64,000 bases of DNA from Polaromonas glacialis (GCF_000709345.1 NZ_KL448323.1:892242-956241), one strand, 5' to 3'. Positions 15,578 to 24,795 are shown, counted from the stretch's first letter. Numbers and translations are program-made. The notes: a model not told the origin generated them from the letters alone.

Positions 15578-16990
15578 TCAAAAAGCCTGCACGGTACCAC
15601 GCGGCACGAAGCGGCCCATGCCTTCGCGGCCCAGCCATTGCTCGCCGTCGACGATCAGCTCGCCGCGCAGGAACACCTTTTTCACCTGGCCGCGCAGCGT
15701 TCGCCCCTCCAGCAGCGTGTAGTCGCACTGGCTGTGCAGGTGTTCGGCATGGATCACCTGCGTGGCGGCCGGGTCGAACAGCACCACGTCGGCATCGCTG
15801 CCGACGGCAATCGTGCCCTTTTTCGGGAACAGGCCGAACAATTTGGCCGGCGTGGTCGAGGTCAGCTGCACGAAGCGGTTCAGCGACAGCTTGCCCTGCA
15901 TCACGCCGATGTCGAACAGGCTGACCAGCCGGGTCTCGATGCCGGGCGCGCCATTGGGGATTTTCGAGAAGTCATGCTGGCCGCTCATCTTCTGGCGCTG
16001 GTAGCCCAGGTGGCCTTCCTTCATGCAGAACGGGCAATGGTCGGTGGCGATCACCTGCAGGTCGTCGTAGCGCAGCGCGCGCCACAGGTGTTTCTGGTCA
16101 TCCGATGTGCGCAGCGGCGGCGTCATGACGTACTTGGCAATCTCGAATTCGTCGCTGTTGTAGACCGAATCGTCAAACAGCAGGTAGTGCGGGCAGGTTT
16201 CGGCAAACACCGGAATGCCTTCGGCGCGCGCGGTGACGATGTGCTTGAGCGCCTGGTTCGACGAGACATGGACAAAGTAGATCTGCGCCTCGGCCAGCTC
16301 GGCCAGCCGGATGCCCCGGTGCGTGGCTTCGCCCTCCAGGATGGCGGGGCGCGTCAGCGCGTGGTAGCGCGGCGAGGTGTGGCCGGCCTCCAGCGCTTCC
16401 CTGATCAGGAGGTCGATCACCGTGCCGTTTTCGGCATGCAATGCCACCATGCCGCCGTCGGCGCCGACCTGGCGCAGCATCTGGAAAATCGCCGCATCGT
16501 CGGCCATCATCACGCCGGGGTAGGCCATGAACATCTTGAAGCTGGTCACGCCTTCATGCCGCATGGCGTGGCGCACGTCGGCCAGTACCTGCGCATCGAC
16601 CCGCGTCACGATGACGTGCAGGCTGTAGTCGATGTTCACCTGCGGGTCGGCCAGGCGCTGCGCCCGCGCAATCGCTTCGAGCGGCGAGTCTTGGGCGGTC
16701 TGCAGGGCGAAGTCCACCACCGTGGTGGTGCCGCCGAAAGCCGCCGCCCGCGTGCCGCTGGCGAAGGTGTCGCAGGTAACCGTCGGGCCGATGATGTTTT
16801 GCAGGTGGACATGGGTGTCCACGCCGCCCGGCAGCACATACAGGCCGCTGGCGTCGATGATCCGGACGCCTTCGCCCACGGCCAGGTTTTTTCCGATGGC
16901 ATGGATCACGCCGTCCTGCATCAGGACATCGGCGACGTAATCGTCGGTGGCCGTGATGACGCGGCCGTTGCGGATCAGGGTGGTGTTCAT
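15578..16990 (-). CDS. Dihydropyrimidinase / D-hydantoinase, 470 aa
   Basis: Amidohydrolase that opens cyclic imides (dihydropyrimidines or 5-substituted hydantoins). Zinc ligands are visible: GGVDTHVHL (His60, His62), the carboxylated lysine in SFKMFMAYPG (Lys152), His185 in ALHAENG, His241 in FVHVSSNQ, and Asp317 in IATDHCPF. Length 470 fits the family (460-490). The start ATG 16990 overlaps the preceding gene stop by 4 bases. In this operon, next to AllA and a transporter, hydantoin or ureide substrates seem more likely than pyrimidine catabolism, because no dihydropyrimidine dehydrogenase or beta-ureidopropionase gene is present in the window. Allantoinase is an alternative within the same superfamily. 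Confidence 0.9.
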   Translation of the reverse strand: MNTTLIRNGRVITATDDYVADVLMQDGVIHAIGKNLAVGEGVRIIDASGLYVLPGGVDTHVHLQNIIGPTVTCDTFASGTRAAAFGGTTTVVDFALQTAQDSPLEAIARAQRLADPQVNIDYSLHVIVTRVDAQVLADVRHAMRHEGVTSFKMFMAYPGVMMADDAAIFQMLRQVGADGGMVALHAENGTVIDLLIREALEAGHTSPRYHALTRPAILEGEATHRGIRLAELAEAQIYFVHVSSNQALKHIVTARAEGIPVFAETCPHYLLFDDSVYNSDEFEIAKYVMTPPLRTSDDQKHLWRALRYDDLQVIATDHCPFCMKEGHLGYQRQKMSGQHDFSKIPNGAPGIETRLVSLFDIGVMQGKLSLNRFVQLTSTTPAKLFGLFPKKGTIAVGSDADVVLFDPAATQVIHAEHLHSQCDYTLLEGRTLRGQVKKVFLRGELIVDGEQWLGREGMGRFVPRGTVQAF

Positions 16991-18237
16991 GCTGCCGGGC
17001 CTATGGCTTCGTCAAGGTGGCGGATCAGCCGGTCGATCTCTTCCAGGGTGTTGTAGTGCGCCATTGCAACCCGGACCACGCCGCCCTGGGCCTGCAGATC
17101 GAGCGCCTCGATCAGGCGTTTGGCGTAAAAGTCGCCAAAGCGGATGCCGATGTTGAACCGGTCCAGGTGGCGCACGATGGATTCGGAGGGGCGGCCCTTG
17201 ACCATGAAGCTGATGGTCGGAACGCGCTCGCCGGGCGTCTGCACTGGCAGGCCGACGATGCGAACGCCTGCCTTGCCGCGCAGGTAGGACAGCAGCCGCT
17301 CGGCCAGCCGGTCTTCATGCTGTTCAAACAGGTCGAACGCCGCCTGCATCAATTGGCGCTGGCTGCCTGTGGCGCCGTGCGCCGTGCCCATGGCGCACAG
17401 GTAATCTGAAATGCCGATGCAGCCATATGACAGCTCATAGTTGACGTTGCCGGGCTGCAGCTTGTAGGGCAGCACCTCGGGGCCGATGAAGTAATGGTTC
17501 AGGCTGGGCAGTTGCAAGAGCATGTCGCGTTTGCCCCAGAGCACGGCAAAGTGCGGACCGAACACCTTGTAGAAGCTGAAGACATAGGCGTCCGCGCCGC
17601 TGGCCTGCACATCGACCAGGCGGTGCGGCGCATAGGCCACGGCATCGACCAGCAGCTTTGCGCCGGCAGCATGCACCAGTTTGGCCACCTGGGCCACCGG
17701 ATTGACCGTGCCCAGGATGTTGGATGCATGCGTCATCGCCACCCAGCGGGTGCGCGGACTCAGGAGTTTTTGCAGGTCATCCAGGTCCAGCGCCAGCGAG
17801 TCGAGGTTGACGTTCCAGAACCTGATGACCGCACCGGCCTTTTCCAGCCGCGTCCAGCCGCCGATGTTGGCCTCGTGGTCGGTATTGGTGACGATGATCT
17901 CGTCGCCCGGCCGGATTCCCGGCAGCAGCGCCTGGGTGAACAAGAACATCAGGCTGGTCGAGGCGCTGCCCATCACGACTTCGTCCTCGTGCGCGGCATT
18001 GATCAGCTGCGCCACCGAACGCCGCGCCGCGATGACGCGCTCGCCGGCCGCGACCGATTCGGAATAGCTCGCGCCCAGCTGCACGCTGCTCGTCAGCAGG
18101 TAGTCGCGCACCCGGTCGGCGACGCGGGCAAGCACCTGTGAGCCGCCGGCGTTGTCCAGGAAGGTGTAGCCGCTGGCGAGCGCCGGAAATTCCGCGCGCA
18201 CCAGGTCAAGGTTCAGTTCGGTTTGCATTGGGCTCAT
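16987..18237 (-). CDS. Cysteine-desulfurase-like PLP enzyme (class V aminotransferase fold), about 416 aa
   Basis: PLP enzyme of the SufS/selenocysteine-lyase-like group. The segment FPALASGYTFLDNAGGSQV opens the protein, TDHEANIGGW holds the conserved His/Glu region, KLLVDAVAYAPHRLVD carries the PLP-pyridine Asp, and YVFSFYKVFGPH contains the Schiff-base lysine (about residue 224). Instead of the SufS Cys loop, the C-terminal part reads ERVPTISFMVKGRPSESIV, so desulfurase activity in Fe-S assembly is not certain. ATG 18237 is chosen; the longer frame would need a TTG at 18258 overlapping the upstream ABC gene. It overlaps the hydantoinase start by 4 bases. Its place inside a hydantoin-type catabolic operon suggests a lyase or epimerase step on an amino acid released there (inference). 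Confidence 0.8.
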   Translation of the reverse strand: MSPMQTELNLDLVRAEFPALASGYTFLDNAGGSQVLARVADRVRDYLLTSSVQLGASYSESVAAGERVIAARRSVAQLINAAHEDEVVMGSASTSLMFLFTQALLPGIRPGDEIIVTNTDHEANIGGWTRLEKAGAVIRFWNVNLDSLALDLDDLQKLLSPRTRWVAMTHASNILGTVNPVAQVAKLVHAAGAKLLVDAVAYAPHRLVDVQASGADAYVFSFYKVFGPHFAVLWGKRDMLLQLPSLNHYFIGPEVLPYKLQPGNVNYELSYGCIGISDYLCAMGTAHGATGSQRQLMQAAFDLFEQHEDRLAERLLSYLRGKAGVRIVGLPVQTPGERVPTISFMVKGRPSESIVRHLDRFNIGIRFGDFYAKRLIEALDLQAQGGVVRVAMAHYNTLEEIDRLIRHLDEAIGPAA

Positions 18238-18254
18238 GGGTAGGTGCTTCGATT

Positions 18255-19040
18255 TCAATGGTTGACGATGGCATGCAGGAAGGCCTGGGTGCGCACTTCC
18301 CGGGGGTTGGTAAAGAATTCCGCTGGCCGGCCCTGCTCGATGACGCGGCCGGCTTCCATGAAGATGACGCGGTCGGCGACGCGCCGGGCAAAGCCCATTT
18401 CATGGGTGACGATGACCATGGTCACGCCGGACTTGGCGAGGTTCTGCATCACGTCGAGCACCTCGCCGACCATTTCCGGGTCGAGCGCCGAGGTCGGCTC
18501 GTCGAACAGCAGGACCTTGGGCTCCAGCGCCAGCGCGCGCGCAATCGCCACGCGCTGCTGCTGGCCGCCCGAAAGCTGCCCCGGCAGCTTGTGCGCGTGG
18601 TCGGCCAGGCCGACCTTGGCCAGCAGTTCGGCCGCCCGCAGGTCGGCAGCAGTCCGGCTCAGCCCGCGCACGCGCAGCGGCCCCAGCGCCACATTGCGCA
18701 AGGCCGTCAGGTGCGGAAAGAGGTTGAAGCTCTGGAACACCATGCCGACCTCGGCCCGCACCAGCGCCAGCGTCTTGCCGCGCACCACCGGCTGGCCATC
18801 GACGCAGATCTCGCCTTGCTGGTAGTCCTCCAGCAAATTGATGCAGCGGATCAGCGTGGACTTGCCCGAGCCCGACGGGCCGACGACCACGACCACCTCG
18901 CCCTCGGCAATCTCCAGGTTGATGTCGTGCAGCGCAATGAAGTCGCCGTAGCGCTTTTGCAGCTGGCTGATGCGGATCAGTGGCGGGGCGTTTTCGGATA
19001 GCGTCATGGCGACGTGGGGCGATGCGGTGGTGGAGGTCAT
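18255..19040 (-). CDS. Polar amino acid ABC transporter ATP-binding protein, 261 aa
   Basis: Energy-coupling ATPase of a GlnQ/HisP-type importer. Walker [10 protein letters not shown] (near residue 55), the Q-loop [10 protein letters not shown], signature [15 protein letters not shown], Walker [15 protein letters not shown] and the switch histidine VTHEMGF are all present. The gene overlaps the permease gene by 4 bases and ends 17 bases before the desulfurase-like gene. Two ATP-binding subunits would work on the cytoplasmic face with the permease encoded next to it. A polar amino acid, hydantoin or ureide is the likely substrate. Confidence 0.95.
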   Translation of the reverse strand: MTSTTASPHVAMTLSENAPPLIRISQLQKRYGDFIALHDINLEIAEGEVVVVVGPSGSGKSTLIRCINLLEDYQQGEICVDGQPVVRGKTLALVRAEVGMVFQSFNLFPHLTALRNVALGPLRVRGLSRTAADLRAAELLAKVGLADHAHKLPGQLSGGQQQRVAIARALALEPKVLLFDEPTSALDPEMVGEVLDVMQNLAKSGVTMVIVTHEMGFARRVADRVIFMEAGRVIEQGRPAEFFTNPREVRTQAFLHAIVNH

Positions 19041-19708
19041 CGGGTGGCGGCGCGGTGGCGCGCTTCAAAGTAGCCGACCAGCCGCACCAGCGGCAGCAGC
19101 AGCAGCAGGTAGAGCAGGGCGGCGCCGATCAGCGGCGTCGGGTTGGCGGCCAGCGCCTGCGCCTGCGTGGCCTGCTTGAGCAGGTCGGGCATGGCCACGA
19201 CCGACGCCAGCGCGGTGTCCTTCAGCACATTGATGCAGTTGCTGGTCAGCGGCGGCACCACGATGCGAAAGGCCTGCGGCAGCACCACGTCGCGCATGGT
19301 GTCCAGGAAGTTCAGCCCCATGGCTTCGGATGCCTCGAACTGGCCCTTGGGCAGTGCCTCGATGCCCGAGCGGAAAATTTCGGCGGCATAGGCGCTTGAT
19401 ACCAGCGACAGCGTCAGCACCGTCGAGGCGAATGAGGACAGGCGAACGCCCACAAAAGGCAGGGCGTAATACACCAGCACCAGCAACACCAGGATCGGAA
19501 TCGAGCGGAACACGTCGATGTAGATGCGGGCCGTGGCGCGCACCGGCGCCGGACCGTACAGCCTCACCAGCGCCAGCAGCAGCCCGCCGGCCAGGCCCAG
19601 CACGATGCTGATCGCACCCAGCATGACGGTGATGCCCAGGCCCTGCATCAGCATCGGCAGCGCGCCGCGCAGCACGCTCCAGTTGAAAAAGGTGTCGATC
19701 AAATCCAT
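19037..19708 (-). CDS. Polar amino acid ABC transporter permease, 223 aa
   Basis: HisM/GlnP-type inner-membrane permease with about five membrane helices (for example [20 protein letters not shown] and [17 protein letters not shown]). The cytoplasmic EAA loop [20 protein letters not shown] contacts the ATPase. [11 protein letters not shown] is the family N-terminal motif. It lies between the binding-protein gene (92-base gap) and the ATPase gene (4-base overlap). Length fits the family. Confidence 0.93.
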   Translation of the reverse strand: MDLIDTFFNWSVLRGALPMLMQGLGITVMLGAISIVLGLAGGLLLALVRLYGPAPVRATARIYIDVFRSIPILVLLVLVYYALPFVGVRLSSFASTVLTLSLVSSAYAAEIFRSGIEALPKGQFEASEAMGLNFLDTMRDVVLPQAFRIVVPPLTSNCINVLKDTALASVVAMPDLLKQATQAQALAANPTPLIGAALLYLLLLLPLVRLVGYFEARHRAATR

Positions 19709-19800
19709 GCGTATGGGCCTGTTGGGTGGGTGGGGTCGTTGCCGGATTCAGGAAAAAAGCCGCGCACCGGCAGCCCTGGGCCGCCGGTGGCGATGGCCGC

Positions 19801-20583
19801 CTACAGCTTCGGAACGTCCATGACCTTGACGGTGGACGAGTCGGCCGGCGGCACGGTGCCAAACCATTTCTGGTGGGTTTTCGACACGAAGCCGTCCTTT
19901 TTCATTTCCGTCAGGATGTCGTTGAGCCGTGCGCCTTCAGGCCAGTTCTTCGCCGTCATGAACGAGTAACGCTCGCCGGTGGGAATGCGCGCGGCGATGC
20001 GGTATTGCGGCTTGTCCTTGATGTAGTACTCGACCGCCGGAATGTCGCTGATATAGCCGTCGATGCGCCGCGCCGCCAGGTCCAGCATGGCCGGGGCCAG
20101 GCCTTCATAGCGGGTGATGGTGGCAATCTTGTATTTGGCGGTGTTTTGCGTGGCGTACATGTCGCCGGTGGAACCGGTGTCCACGCCGATGGTCTTGCCG
20201 GCGGTGTCTTCCAGGCTGTTGATCTTGGTGGCTTTCAGCACCGACAGCGACTGGTCGCTGTCGTAGTAGGGCTGGGCAAAGGCCACCGATTCCAGGCGCT
20301 TGGGCGTGATGGTGATGGACGACACCGCAATCTGGATGCGGCCCGACTGCACCGCCGAGAACAGGCCGTTGAACGGAATGTTTTCGATCTGCACGGTCTT
20401 GCCGGCGCGCCGGGCGGCTTCGTTGACCAGGTCGATTTCAAAGCCGACGATCTTGCCGCTGGCGTCCTGGAATTCCCAGGGCACGTTGCCGACGTTGGCG
20501 CCCACTGTCCAGTCGGCGGCAAAAGCCGGGACGGCCGCAGAGGCAACCAGGGTGAGCATTGCGGCGCAGAGTTTGAATTTCAT
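19801..20583 (-). CDS. Periplasmic amino acid-type substrate-binding protein, 260 aa
   Basis: SBP_bac_3 family. The signal peptide is MKFKLCAAMLTLVASAAVPAFA and the mature protein begins ADWTVGANVGNVPWEF. GFEIDLVNEAARRAGK and IAVSSITITPKRLESVAFAQPYY are the two ligand-domain signatures. The start at ATG 20583 has a good GGAG ribosome-binding site and coincides with the signal peptide; an upstream in-frame extension to 20805 has none of these. It is the first gene of the operon. The binding pocket cannot be assigned from sequence. Because the other genes degrade ureides or hydantoins, the ligand may be a hydantoin, N-carbamoyl amino acid or allantoin-like compound (inference). Confidence 0.92.
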   Translation of the reverse strand: MKFKLCAAMLTLVASAAVPAFAADWTVGANVGNVPWEFQDASGKIVGFEIDLVNEAARRAGKTVQIENIPFNGLFSAVQSGRIQIAVSSITITPKRLESVAFAQPYYDSDQSLSVLKATKINSLEDTAGKTIGVDTGSTGDMYATQNTAKYKIATITRYEGLAPAMLDLAARRIDGYISDIPAVEYYIKDKPQYRIAARIPTGERYSFMTAKNWPEGARLNDILTEMKKDGFVSKTHQKWFGTVPPADSSTVKVMDVPKL

Positions 20584-20681
20584 GCTGTCTGACTCCAGTG
20601 AATGGAAACGGTTGAAAAGGCAAGTGGCCGGCATGGCGGGAAGAAAAAAAAGCTGTCCGGTAGCCGTCACTCTAGCAGAGT

Positions 20682-20721
20682 AAATTATTTGATTCAATAA
20701 TTTTTTAAAATGAATTATTTG
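20682..20721 (-). promoter_or_regulatory. Candidate RpiR operator/promoter region: AAATTATT-N6-AATAATTT plus third half-site
   Basis: Bases 20682-20689 (AAATTATT) and 20696-20703 (AATAATTT) form a perfect 8-bp inverted repeat with a 6-base gap. A further AATTATTTG at 20713-20721 repeats 20683-20691 at a 30-bp distance. This strongly AT-rich block in high-GC DNA is about 100-140 bases upstream of the binding-protein start. It is a plausible promoter and binding site for the RpiR regulator encoded in the same operon. The link is inference. Confidence 0.4.
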
Positions 20722-20865
20722 CGCCAATATGGTGCGATGCTGTATTTTTTGCACGCTTCCAGTGCATCGATTGGAGGGCAAGACGAACAGTGGCCCGGAC
20801 AGCATGCAGGCCGCCAGAGCGCATTGCTGATTCGTTTTTAACCAGAAAGCAGAAATTTCAGCATG

Positions 20866-20919
20866 AAATATGCCTCTGGCGCAGGCGTGTCGTGCGTGGG
20901 AAGCTATTAATTCAGTAGC
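20866..20919 (-). repeat. Dispersed palindromic intergenic repeat, copy b
   Basis: In minus orientation it reads GCTACTGAATTAATAGCTTC and then, after a short stretch, TGCGCCAGAGGCATATTTCA. It is the same layout as the copy at 56.0 kb, which contains AGCTATGAATTCAGTAGC. Confidence 0.6.
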
Positions 20920-20979
20920 GAAAGACGGTCAGGCGCCTTGTGCGCCGTGAGGGACGGCCGGGGAGATTTCGCGCTATGG

Positions 20980-21276
20980 CTATAGATTGATCTGACCGTT
21001 GCCCGCTGGCCAGGGGCTGAACGGGAAGGGCAGTTCTTCGCTGCCAAAGCTTTCAAACTCGGCGATTTGCAACAGGTAGCGGCCCAGGCTGCGGCCCAGC
21101 TGCTGCAGCCTCGGGTTGGGCGCGCTGGTGGCGGCGGCCAGCACCAGTTGCAGCACGCAAAGAAACAGCAGCACCGAGGCCGCCAGCTGGAACGCCGCCG
21201 CCAGCAGGATCATCAGCAGCGCCCGCACCCACAGCTTGCGGGGCGGCGGCGGGAGTGCGCGCATGTCGTCGGTCAT
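20980..21276 (-). CDS. DUF4389 family small membrane protein, 98 aa
   Basis: One or two membrane helices (LWVRALLMILLAAAFQLAASVLLFLCVLQLVLAA) are followed by NPRLQQLGRSLGRYLLQIAEF and the C-terminal FPFSPWP motif typical of DUF4389. Function is unknown. It starts 10 bases after the universal-stress-protein gene ends on the same strand, so the two are probably an operon. Confidence 0.8.
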   Translation of the reverse strand: MTDDMRALPPPPRKLWVRALLMILLAAAFQLAASVLLFLCVLQLVLAAATSAPNPRLQQLGRSLGRYLLQIAEFESFGSEELPFPFSPWPAGNGQINL

Positions 21277-21286
21277 GGGCGGCCTC

Positions 21287-21727
21287 CTAGCGCGTGATCA
21301 GCACGGGGATCAATGCGGCCGCCAGCACCTTGGCAGTCACGCTGCCGACCACCAGCCGCGCCAGGCCGGTGCGGCCGTGCGAACCCATGACGATCAGGTC
21401 GGCGCCTTCGTCCCTGGCGGTCGTCACAATGCCCTCGGACGCGGTCAGGTCCTCCGAGATGCGGGTGGCCAGCGCCACCGGCGCGCTGCCCTGGCCGCAC
21501 AGGTCGGCGACCTTGGCATGCGCCTGCGTGGCGTGTTCATGGGCTGCGGACATATAGGACTGGAAACCCAGCGGATTGGATTCACCAATGCCCAGGTAGG
21601 GATAGGGATCGACCACATAAAGCGAGGTCAGCCGGGCGCCGTGGGTGCGGGCCATATCCACGGCGATCTGTGCGGCGTGCTCGGAAGCTGCGGAGCCGTC
21701 GGTGGCCAGGAGGATGTGCTTGAACAT
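21287..21727 (-). CDS. Universal stress protein UspA family, 146 aa
   Basis: The Usp fold begins MFKHILLATDGSAASEHA. The ATP-binding signature GSHGRTGLARLVVGSVTAKVL matches G-2x-G-9x-G-(S/T), so this is an ATP-binding (MJ0577-type) member. Usp proteins accumulate under starvation, hypoxia or other stress and act in the cytoplasm. It is the first gene of a pair with the DUF4389 gene. The promoter must lie in the 500-base gap to the right. Confidence 0.93.
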   Translation of the reverse strand: MFKHILLATDGSAASEHAAQIAVDMARTHGARLTSLYVVDPYPYLGIGESNPLGFQSYMSAAHEHATQAHAKVADLCGQGSAPVALATRISEDLTASEGIVTTARDEGADLIVMGSHGRTGLARLVVGSVTAKVLAAALIPVLITR

Positions 21728-22266
21728 GTTTGGTTTCTTTCCTTGGTTTTAAAAATGGCTGGTGTTTGAAGAAAGTTCTGAAAGTTCAGAAATCCAAAAC
21801 GCTCTTGTTCACCATGTCACAGCCGCCCGGTCAGGTCAAGTACCCCCGGTTTGCAAGGGTTAACGCCATCCGGCCGGTTCCAGCTTGGCATCCGGGGCTG
21901 TTATGGCGGTTCCGCGTTTCGCAAACAACACTGTTTTGCTGCAGATTGCAACAGGCGTTTCCGCTTGAGCTTGGCTCTGGCGCCCTCGGGCGGGTGATTT
22001 TCCTGTCGAGCCGTCTTTGTTGTTTTATATAAAAATTTACAAATCTGGACTATTACCCTGCCTGCTGAAAGCGCCTGTTTGATCAAGCCAGATTATTCAG
22101 CAAGCGCGTCAGTTGTAACTTTGCTGGCTTGCAGCGAGTTGAGGTCTGGCGGGGGCAAGCGTATAAATTCGCACATCGCGAATGAACGGCTCGATTGAAA
22201 ACTTCCTTCGTGATGGCAGGACGTCCAATACCTGGAAGCCCTGAACCCAACCAGAGGAGACCTAAT
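21728..22266. other. 540-base intergenic region between divergent usp and caspase operons
   Basis: This gap separates the minus-strand usp gene from the plus-strand caspase operon, so it must contain both promoters. Around 22020-22040 there is an AT-rich stretch with TTTTATATAAAA, a possible -10 region for the plus-strand operon about 230 bases before its start. A weak frame at 21730-22032 lacks a ribosome-binding site and family features. No RNA gene was recognised. Confidence 0.5.
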
Positions 22267-24795
22267 ATGTCCGATCCTGTAGGGCCGGTTTTTGCCGGTG
22301 GCTTCGAAGAGTTTGTCATTCAGGACGAAGCGGGAGAGGGGCATACGCTGCTTTTCCTGCCGGATCGCAACAACGATGCCTTGCAGCGTGAGCGCAAACC
22401 CCCTGTTTTCTACTACATTCCGGAAAAAGTCCGGCTGGCGCGCAATGCCGCCAACAACGACTTCAAGTTCCGGCACATCCATTTTGTCGGCGTGTTCGAC
22501 GAAAGCATCGCCGGCATCGACAAGGGCGAAACCTCGGGTGGCGTGCTGTCGCTGACCACCACCTCGCGCTTTCCGCCCAGTGTGCTGAAACAGGCTGAAA
22601 CGCAGATTCTGGAGCGTTTCAGCGGCCGCAACGACAAATACTGGGGGCTGCGCACGCGCGTCGCCCCGCAAATCCGCATTGCCCCCATCACCTCCAACCA
22701 GACCGCGATTTCCAGCCTGGCGCCGGATTCGTCGGGCGCCACGCCCGGCATTGGCGCCAATGCCGGCGGTGGAGGCGGCGGCGGCGTGACCAACCCCACG
22801 CCTGGCGGCGGTGGCGGCGAACCCGGCGCGCCCGAAGGGCCGCGCAGCCGCGACTTCATGCAGCTCGGTACGCGTTCGCCTTGGGCACCCGTGCCGCACG
22901 GCCGCAATTTCCGTGGCGCGCAGCTTGACGCCTGGGCCTGGCGCATCCAGGGCAGCGGCCCGGGCTCCATCACCGGCGGCGAGAACGCCTATGGCGGCGT
23001 GATCGGCCCGATTCCCAGCGAGATCGTCTGGGCCGGCTTTCACGGCACCTACAGCCCGCTGTTCGTGACGCAAAACCTGATCATGCCGATGTGGTCGCAG
23101 CTGATGCGGGTGAAGATCGTCGGCAGCTGGGAGCGCATCTTCACGCACTTTTCTGCCCATGTGAACGCCCGCTACCTGTGGTTCTCCGCCGACATCAAGG
23201 CCGAGTTCAACAAGCTGCGGGTCAACGGCGACATCAAGGTCGAGGTCGATATCGACGGCACCATGCCGGGCGCGCAGGAAATGGAGAAGATGATCAACCA
23301 GCGCATCGACCTGATCGTCACGCAGTTCACCGAGCAGGCCAAGAAGGTGATTTTCGACCCGCCCCCACCGCAGGTCGAACCTGCGCAGGCATCCACCTCG
23401 GGCGGCGGCCTGTTCGGCTCGCTGTTCGGCTACAACGCCGGCCTGGCGCTGAAGTTCCGGCGCGACGAGACCCAGCTCGACCTGAAGTACGAGGAAACGC
23501 GCTACTTCCGCTACAACCAGCCGCATACCATTTCCAGCTCGCTCGAAGGCTTCTACAACGAGATCAAGAACGATCCCAAGGCCGAGGGCAAGTACTTCCA
23601 GCGCCTGGTGCTGGGCCAGATGAACCGCAAGCTGTTCCGCATCGTCAAGCCGGTGGTCAACTGGCCCGACAAGGCGCGCAACTGGGCCGGCGAGCCGGTG
23701 GCCTTCATCTCGGCGCAGGTCGGCTACCCGGACTCGGGCGGCGCGATTGGCTGGAAGCCCGCCACCTTCCAGAAGAGCGATTCGCCCGACCTGACCTTTC
23801 GCCCGGTGTGGATCCAGTGGCGCAAGGGCGAGGTGTCGAATCCGCCCGCCGCGTGGGAGCCTGACGCCACCTACATGAAGCGCAAGATCCACCTGCTGGA
23901 GCCACCGACCGAAAGCGAATTTCCGTTCTTTCACATCGATGTCGAGCAAAACGTGATCGACCTGGACCCCGGCGCCAATGGCACGCTGTCCAACGACAAC
24001 ATCATGGAAGCCCGCGCCGATTCGGCCGGAACGCTGGACGTCGGGCCGATTGCGCTCAGCGTCGAACTGCAGTCCACCGCCGAGATCGTCGAGGTGGAAA
24101 TGCGCGCCAAGGGCCAGCGCACCGACGGCAAGAACCGGGCCGACAAGGTCACGCGGTTCAGGTTCCTGTCGTCCGACCAGCTGGAGCCGCGTTTCTGGCG
24201 CATCTACACCGGCCAGGCCGACTTCAAGACCGACTACCAGTACCGCGTCAATGTCACGGTGCGCGGCACGCTGACCGCCAAGGGCCAGGCGTGGACCGGG
24301 CCGTGGGAAAACGCCATCGGCAACGGCGCGATCATGATCAACGTGCCGATGGCCGATGACCCCGGCGTGACCAAGCGGGCACTCACGCAGCGTGAAATGT
24401 TCTCGGACGTGGTGGTGCGCGCCGCCGACGGGCTCGATGCCGGCGCAGGCGGAACCGGCGCGGGCACCGCAACGCCGCCGGCACCGCCGGATGCTGTTGG
24501 CGGCACGGGCCAGCCGCCACCGCCTCCCGGCGTCACGCCGGTGGAGCAGCCTCCCGTGGCGACGCCGGTGGCTGTTCAGCCGCCGTCGCCACCCACCGAG
24601 CCGCAGGCACCGCGCGAACGGCCATCTTTTGGCGAAGTCAGCGGCTACCGGGTCAGCGCCGATTCCGACGCGGTGGAAGGCTTCAGGCAAGACGACGGCT
24701 ATGAATCGGCCAGGGGCGCCAAAGGCAAGGCCAACTCGCGCCAGACGGTGTCCAGCGGCGAAAGCCAGGACCCTGAAGGCTGGGTCAATACCTGA
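22267..24795 (+). CDS. Large protein of unknown family, first gene of caspase operon, 842 aa
   Basis: I do not recognise this protein. ATG 22267 has a strong GAGGAGA ribosome-binding site; upstream in-frame codons back to 22195 lack one. No signal peptide or membrane segment is visible, so it is probably cytoplasmic. Architecture: an N-terminal domain (1-158) with FYYIPEKVRLARNAANND; a glycine-rich linker (159-192); a large central domain (about 193-727) rich in Trp, Tyr and charged residues, with RNFRGAQLDAWAWRI, FHGTYSPLFVTQN and beta-rich segments such as DIKVEVDIDGTM, FPFFHIDVEQN and YRVNVTVRG; a proline-rich linker (about 728-784); and a polar 58-residue tail ending EGWVNT that contains several Arg and Lys. 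The tail and linkers could be sites for cutting by the caspase encoded two genes downstream (inference). A stem-loop separates it from the next gene. Confidence 0.75.
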   Translation: MSDPVGPVFAGGFEEFVIQDEAGEGHTLLFLPDRNNDALQRERKPPVFYYIPEKVRLARNAANNDFKFRHIHFVGVFDESIAGIDKGETSGGVLSLTTTSRFPPSVLKQAETQILERFSGRNDKYWGLRTRVAPQIRIAPITSNQTAISSLAPDSSGATPGIGANAGGGGGGGVTNPTPGGGGGEPGAPEGPRSRDFMQLGTRSPWAPVPHGRNFRGAQLDAWAWRIQGSGPGSITGGENAYGGVIGPIPSEIVWAGFHGTYSPLFVTQNLIMPMWSQLMRVKIVGSWERIFTHFSAHVNARYLWFSADIKAEFNKLRVNGDIKVEVDIDGTMPGAQEMEKMINQRIDLIVTQFTEQAKKVIFDPPPPQVEPAQASTSGGGLFGSLFGYNAGLALKFRRDETQLDLKYEETRYFRYNQPHTISSSLEGFYNEIKNDPKAEGKYFQRLVLGQMNRKLFRIVKPVVNWPDKARNWAGEPVAFISAQVGYPDSGGAIGWKPATFQKSDSPDLTFRPVWIQWRKGEVSNPPAAWEPDATYMKRKIHLLEPPTESEFPFFHIDVEQNVIDLDPGANGTLSNDNIMEARADSAGTLDVGPIALSVELQSTAEIVEVEMRAKGQRTDGKNRADKVTRFRFLSSDQLEPRFWRIYTGQADFKTDYQYRVNVTVRGTLTAKGQAWTGPWENAIGNGAIMINVPMADDPGVTKRALTQREMFSDVVVRAADGLDAGAGGTGAGTATPPAPPDAVGGTGQPPPPPGVTPVEQPPVATPVAVQPPSPPTEPQAPRERPSFGEVSGYRVSADSDAVEGFRQDDGYESARGAKGKANSRQTVSSGESQDPEGWVNT

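Larger units (their letters stand above)
20584..20979. other. Intergenic region with operon promoter and dispersed repeat
   Basis: About 400 bases without a gene between the binding-protein gene and a DUF4389 gene. It holds an AT-rich tract (20680-20722) with repeated AATTATTTG half-sites upstream of the transporter/hydantoinase operon, and one copy of the dispersed palindromic repeat (20866-20919). No credible ORF was found on either strand. Confidence 0.6.

Noticed and set aside
14918..17056. Plus-strand open frame of about 710 codons across the RpiR and hydantoinase genes
   Set aside because: Spans two well-supported minus-strand genes and has no motifs of its own.
21730..22032. 100-codon frame upstream of the caspase operon
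   Set aside because: No ribosome-binding site, odd composition, and it occupies the expected promoter region.
22093..24690. Minus-strand open frame of about 865 codons opposite the 842-residue gene
   Set aside because: It is the antisense shadow of a high-GC gene: no ribosome-binding site, a composition rich in His, Arg, Ala and Gly, and no recognisable motifs. The plus-strand gene has a strong ribosome-binding site and is collinear with the operon.
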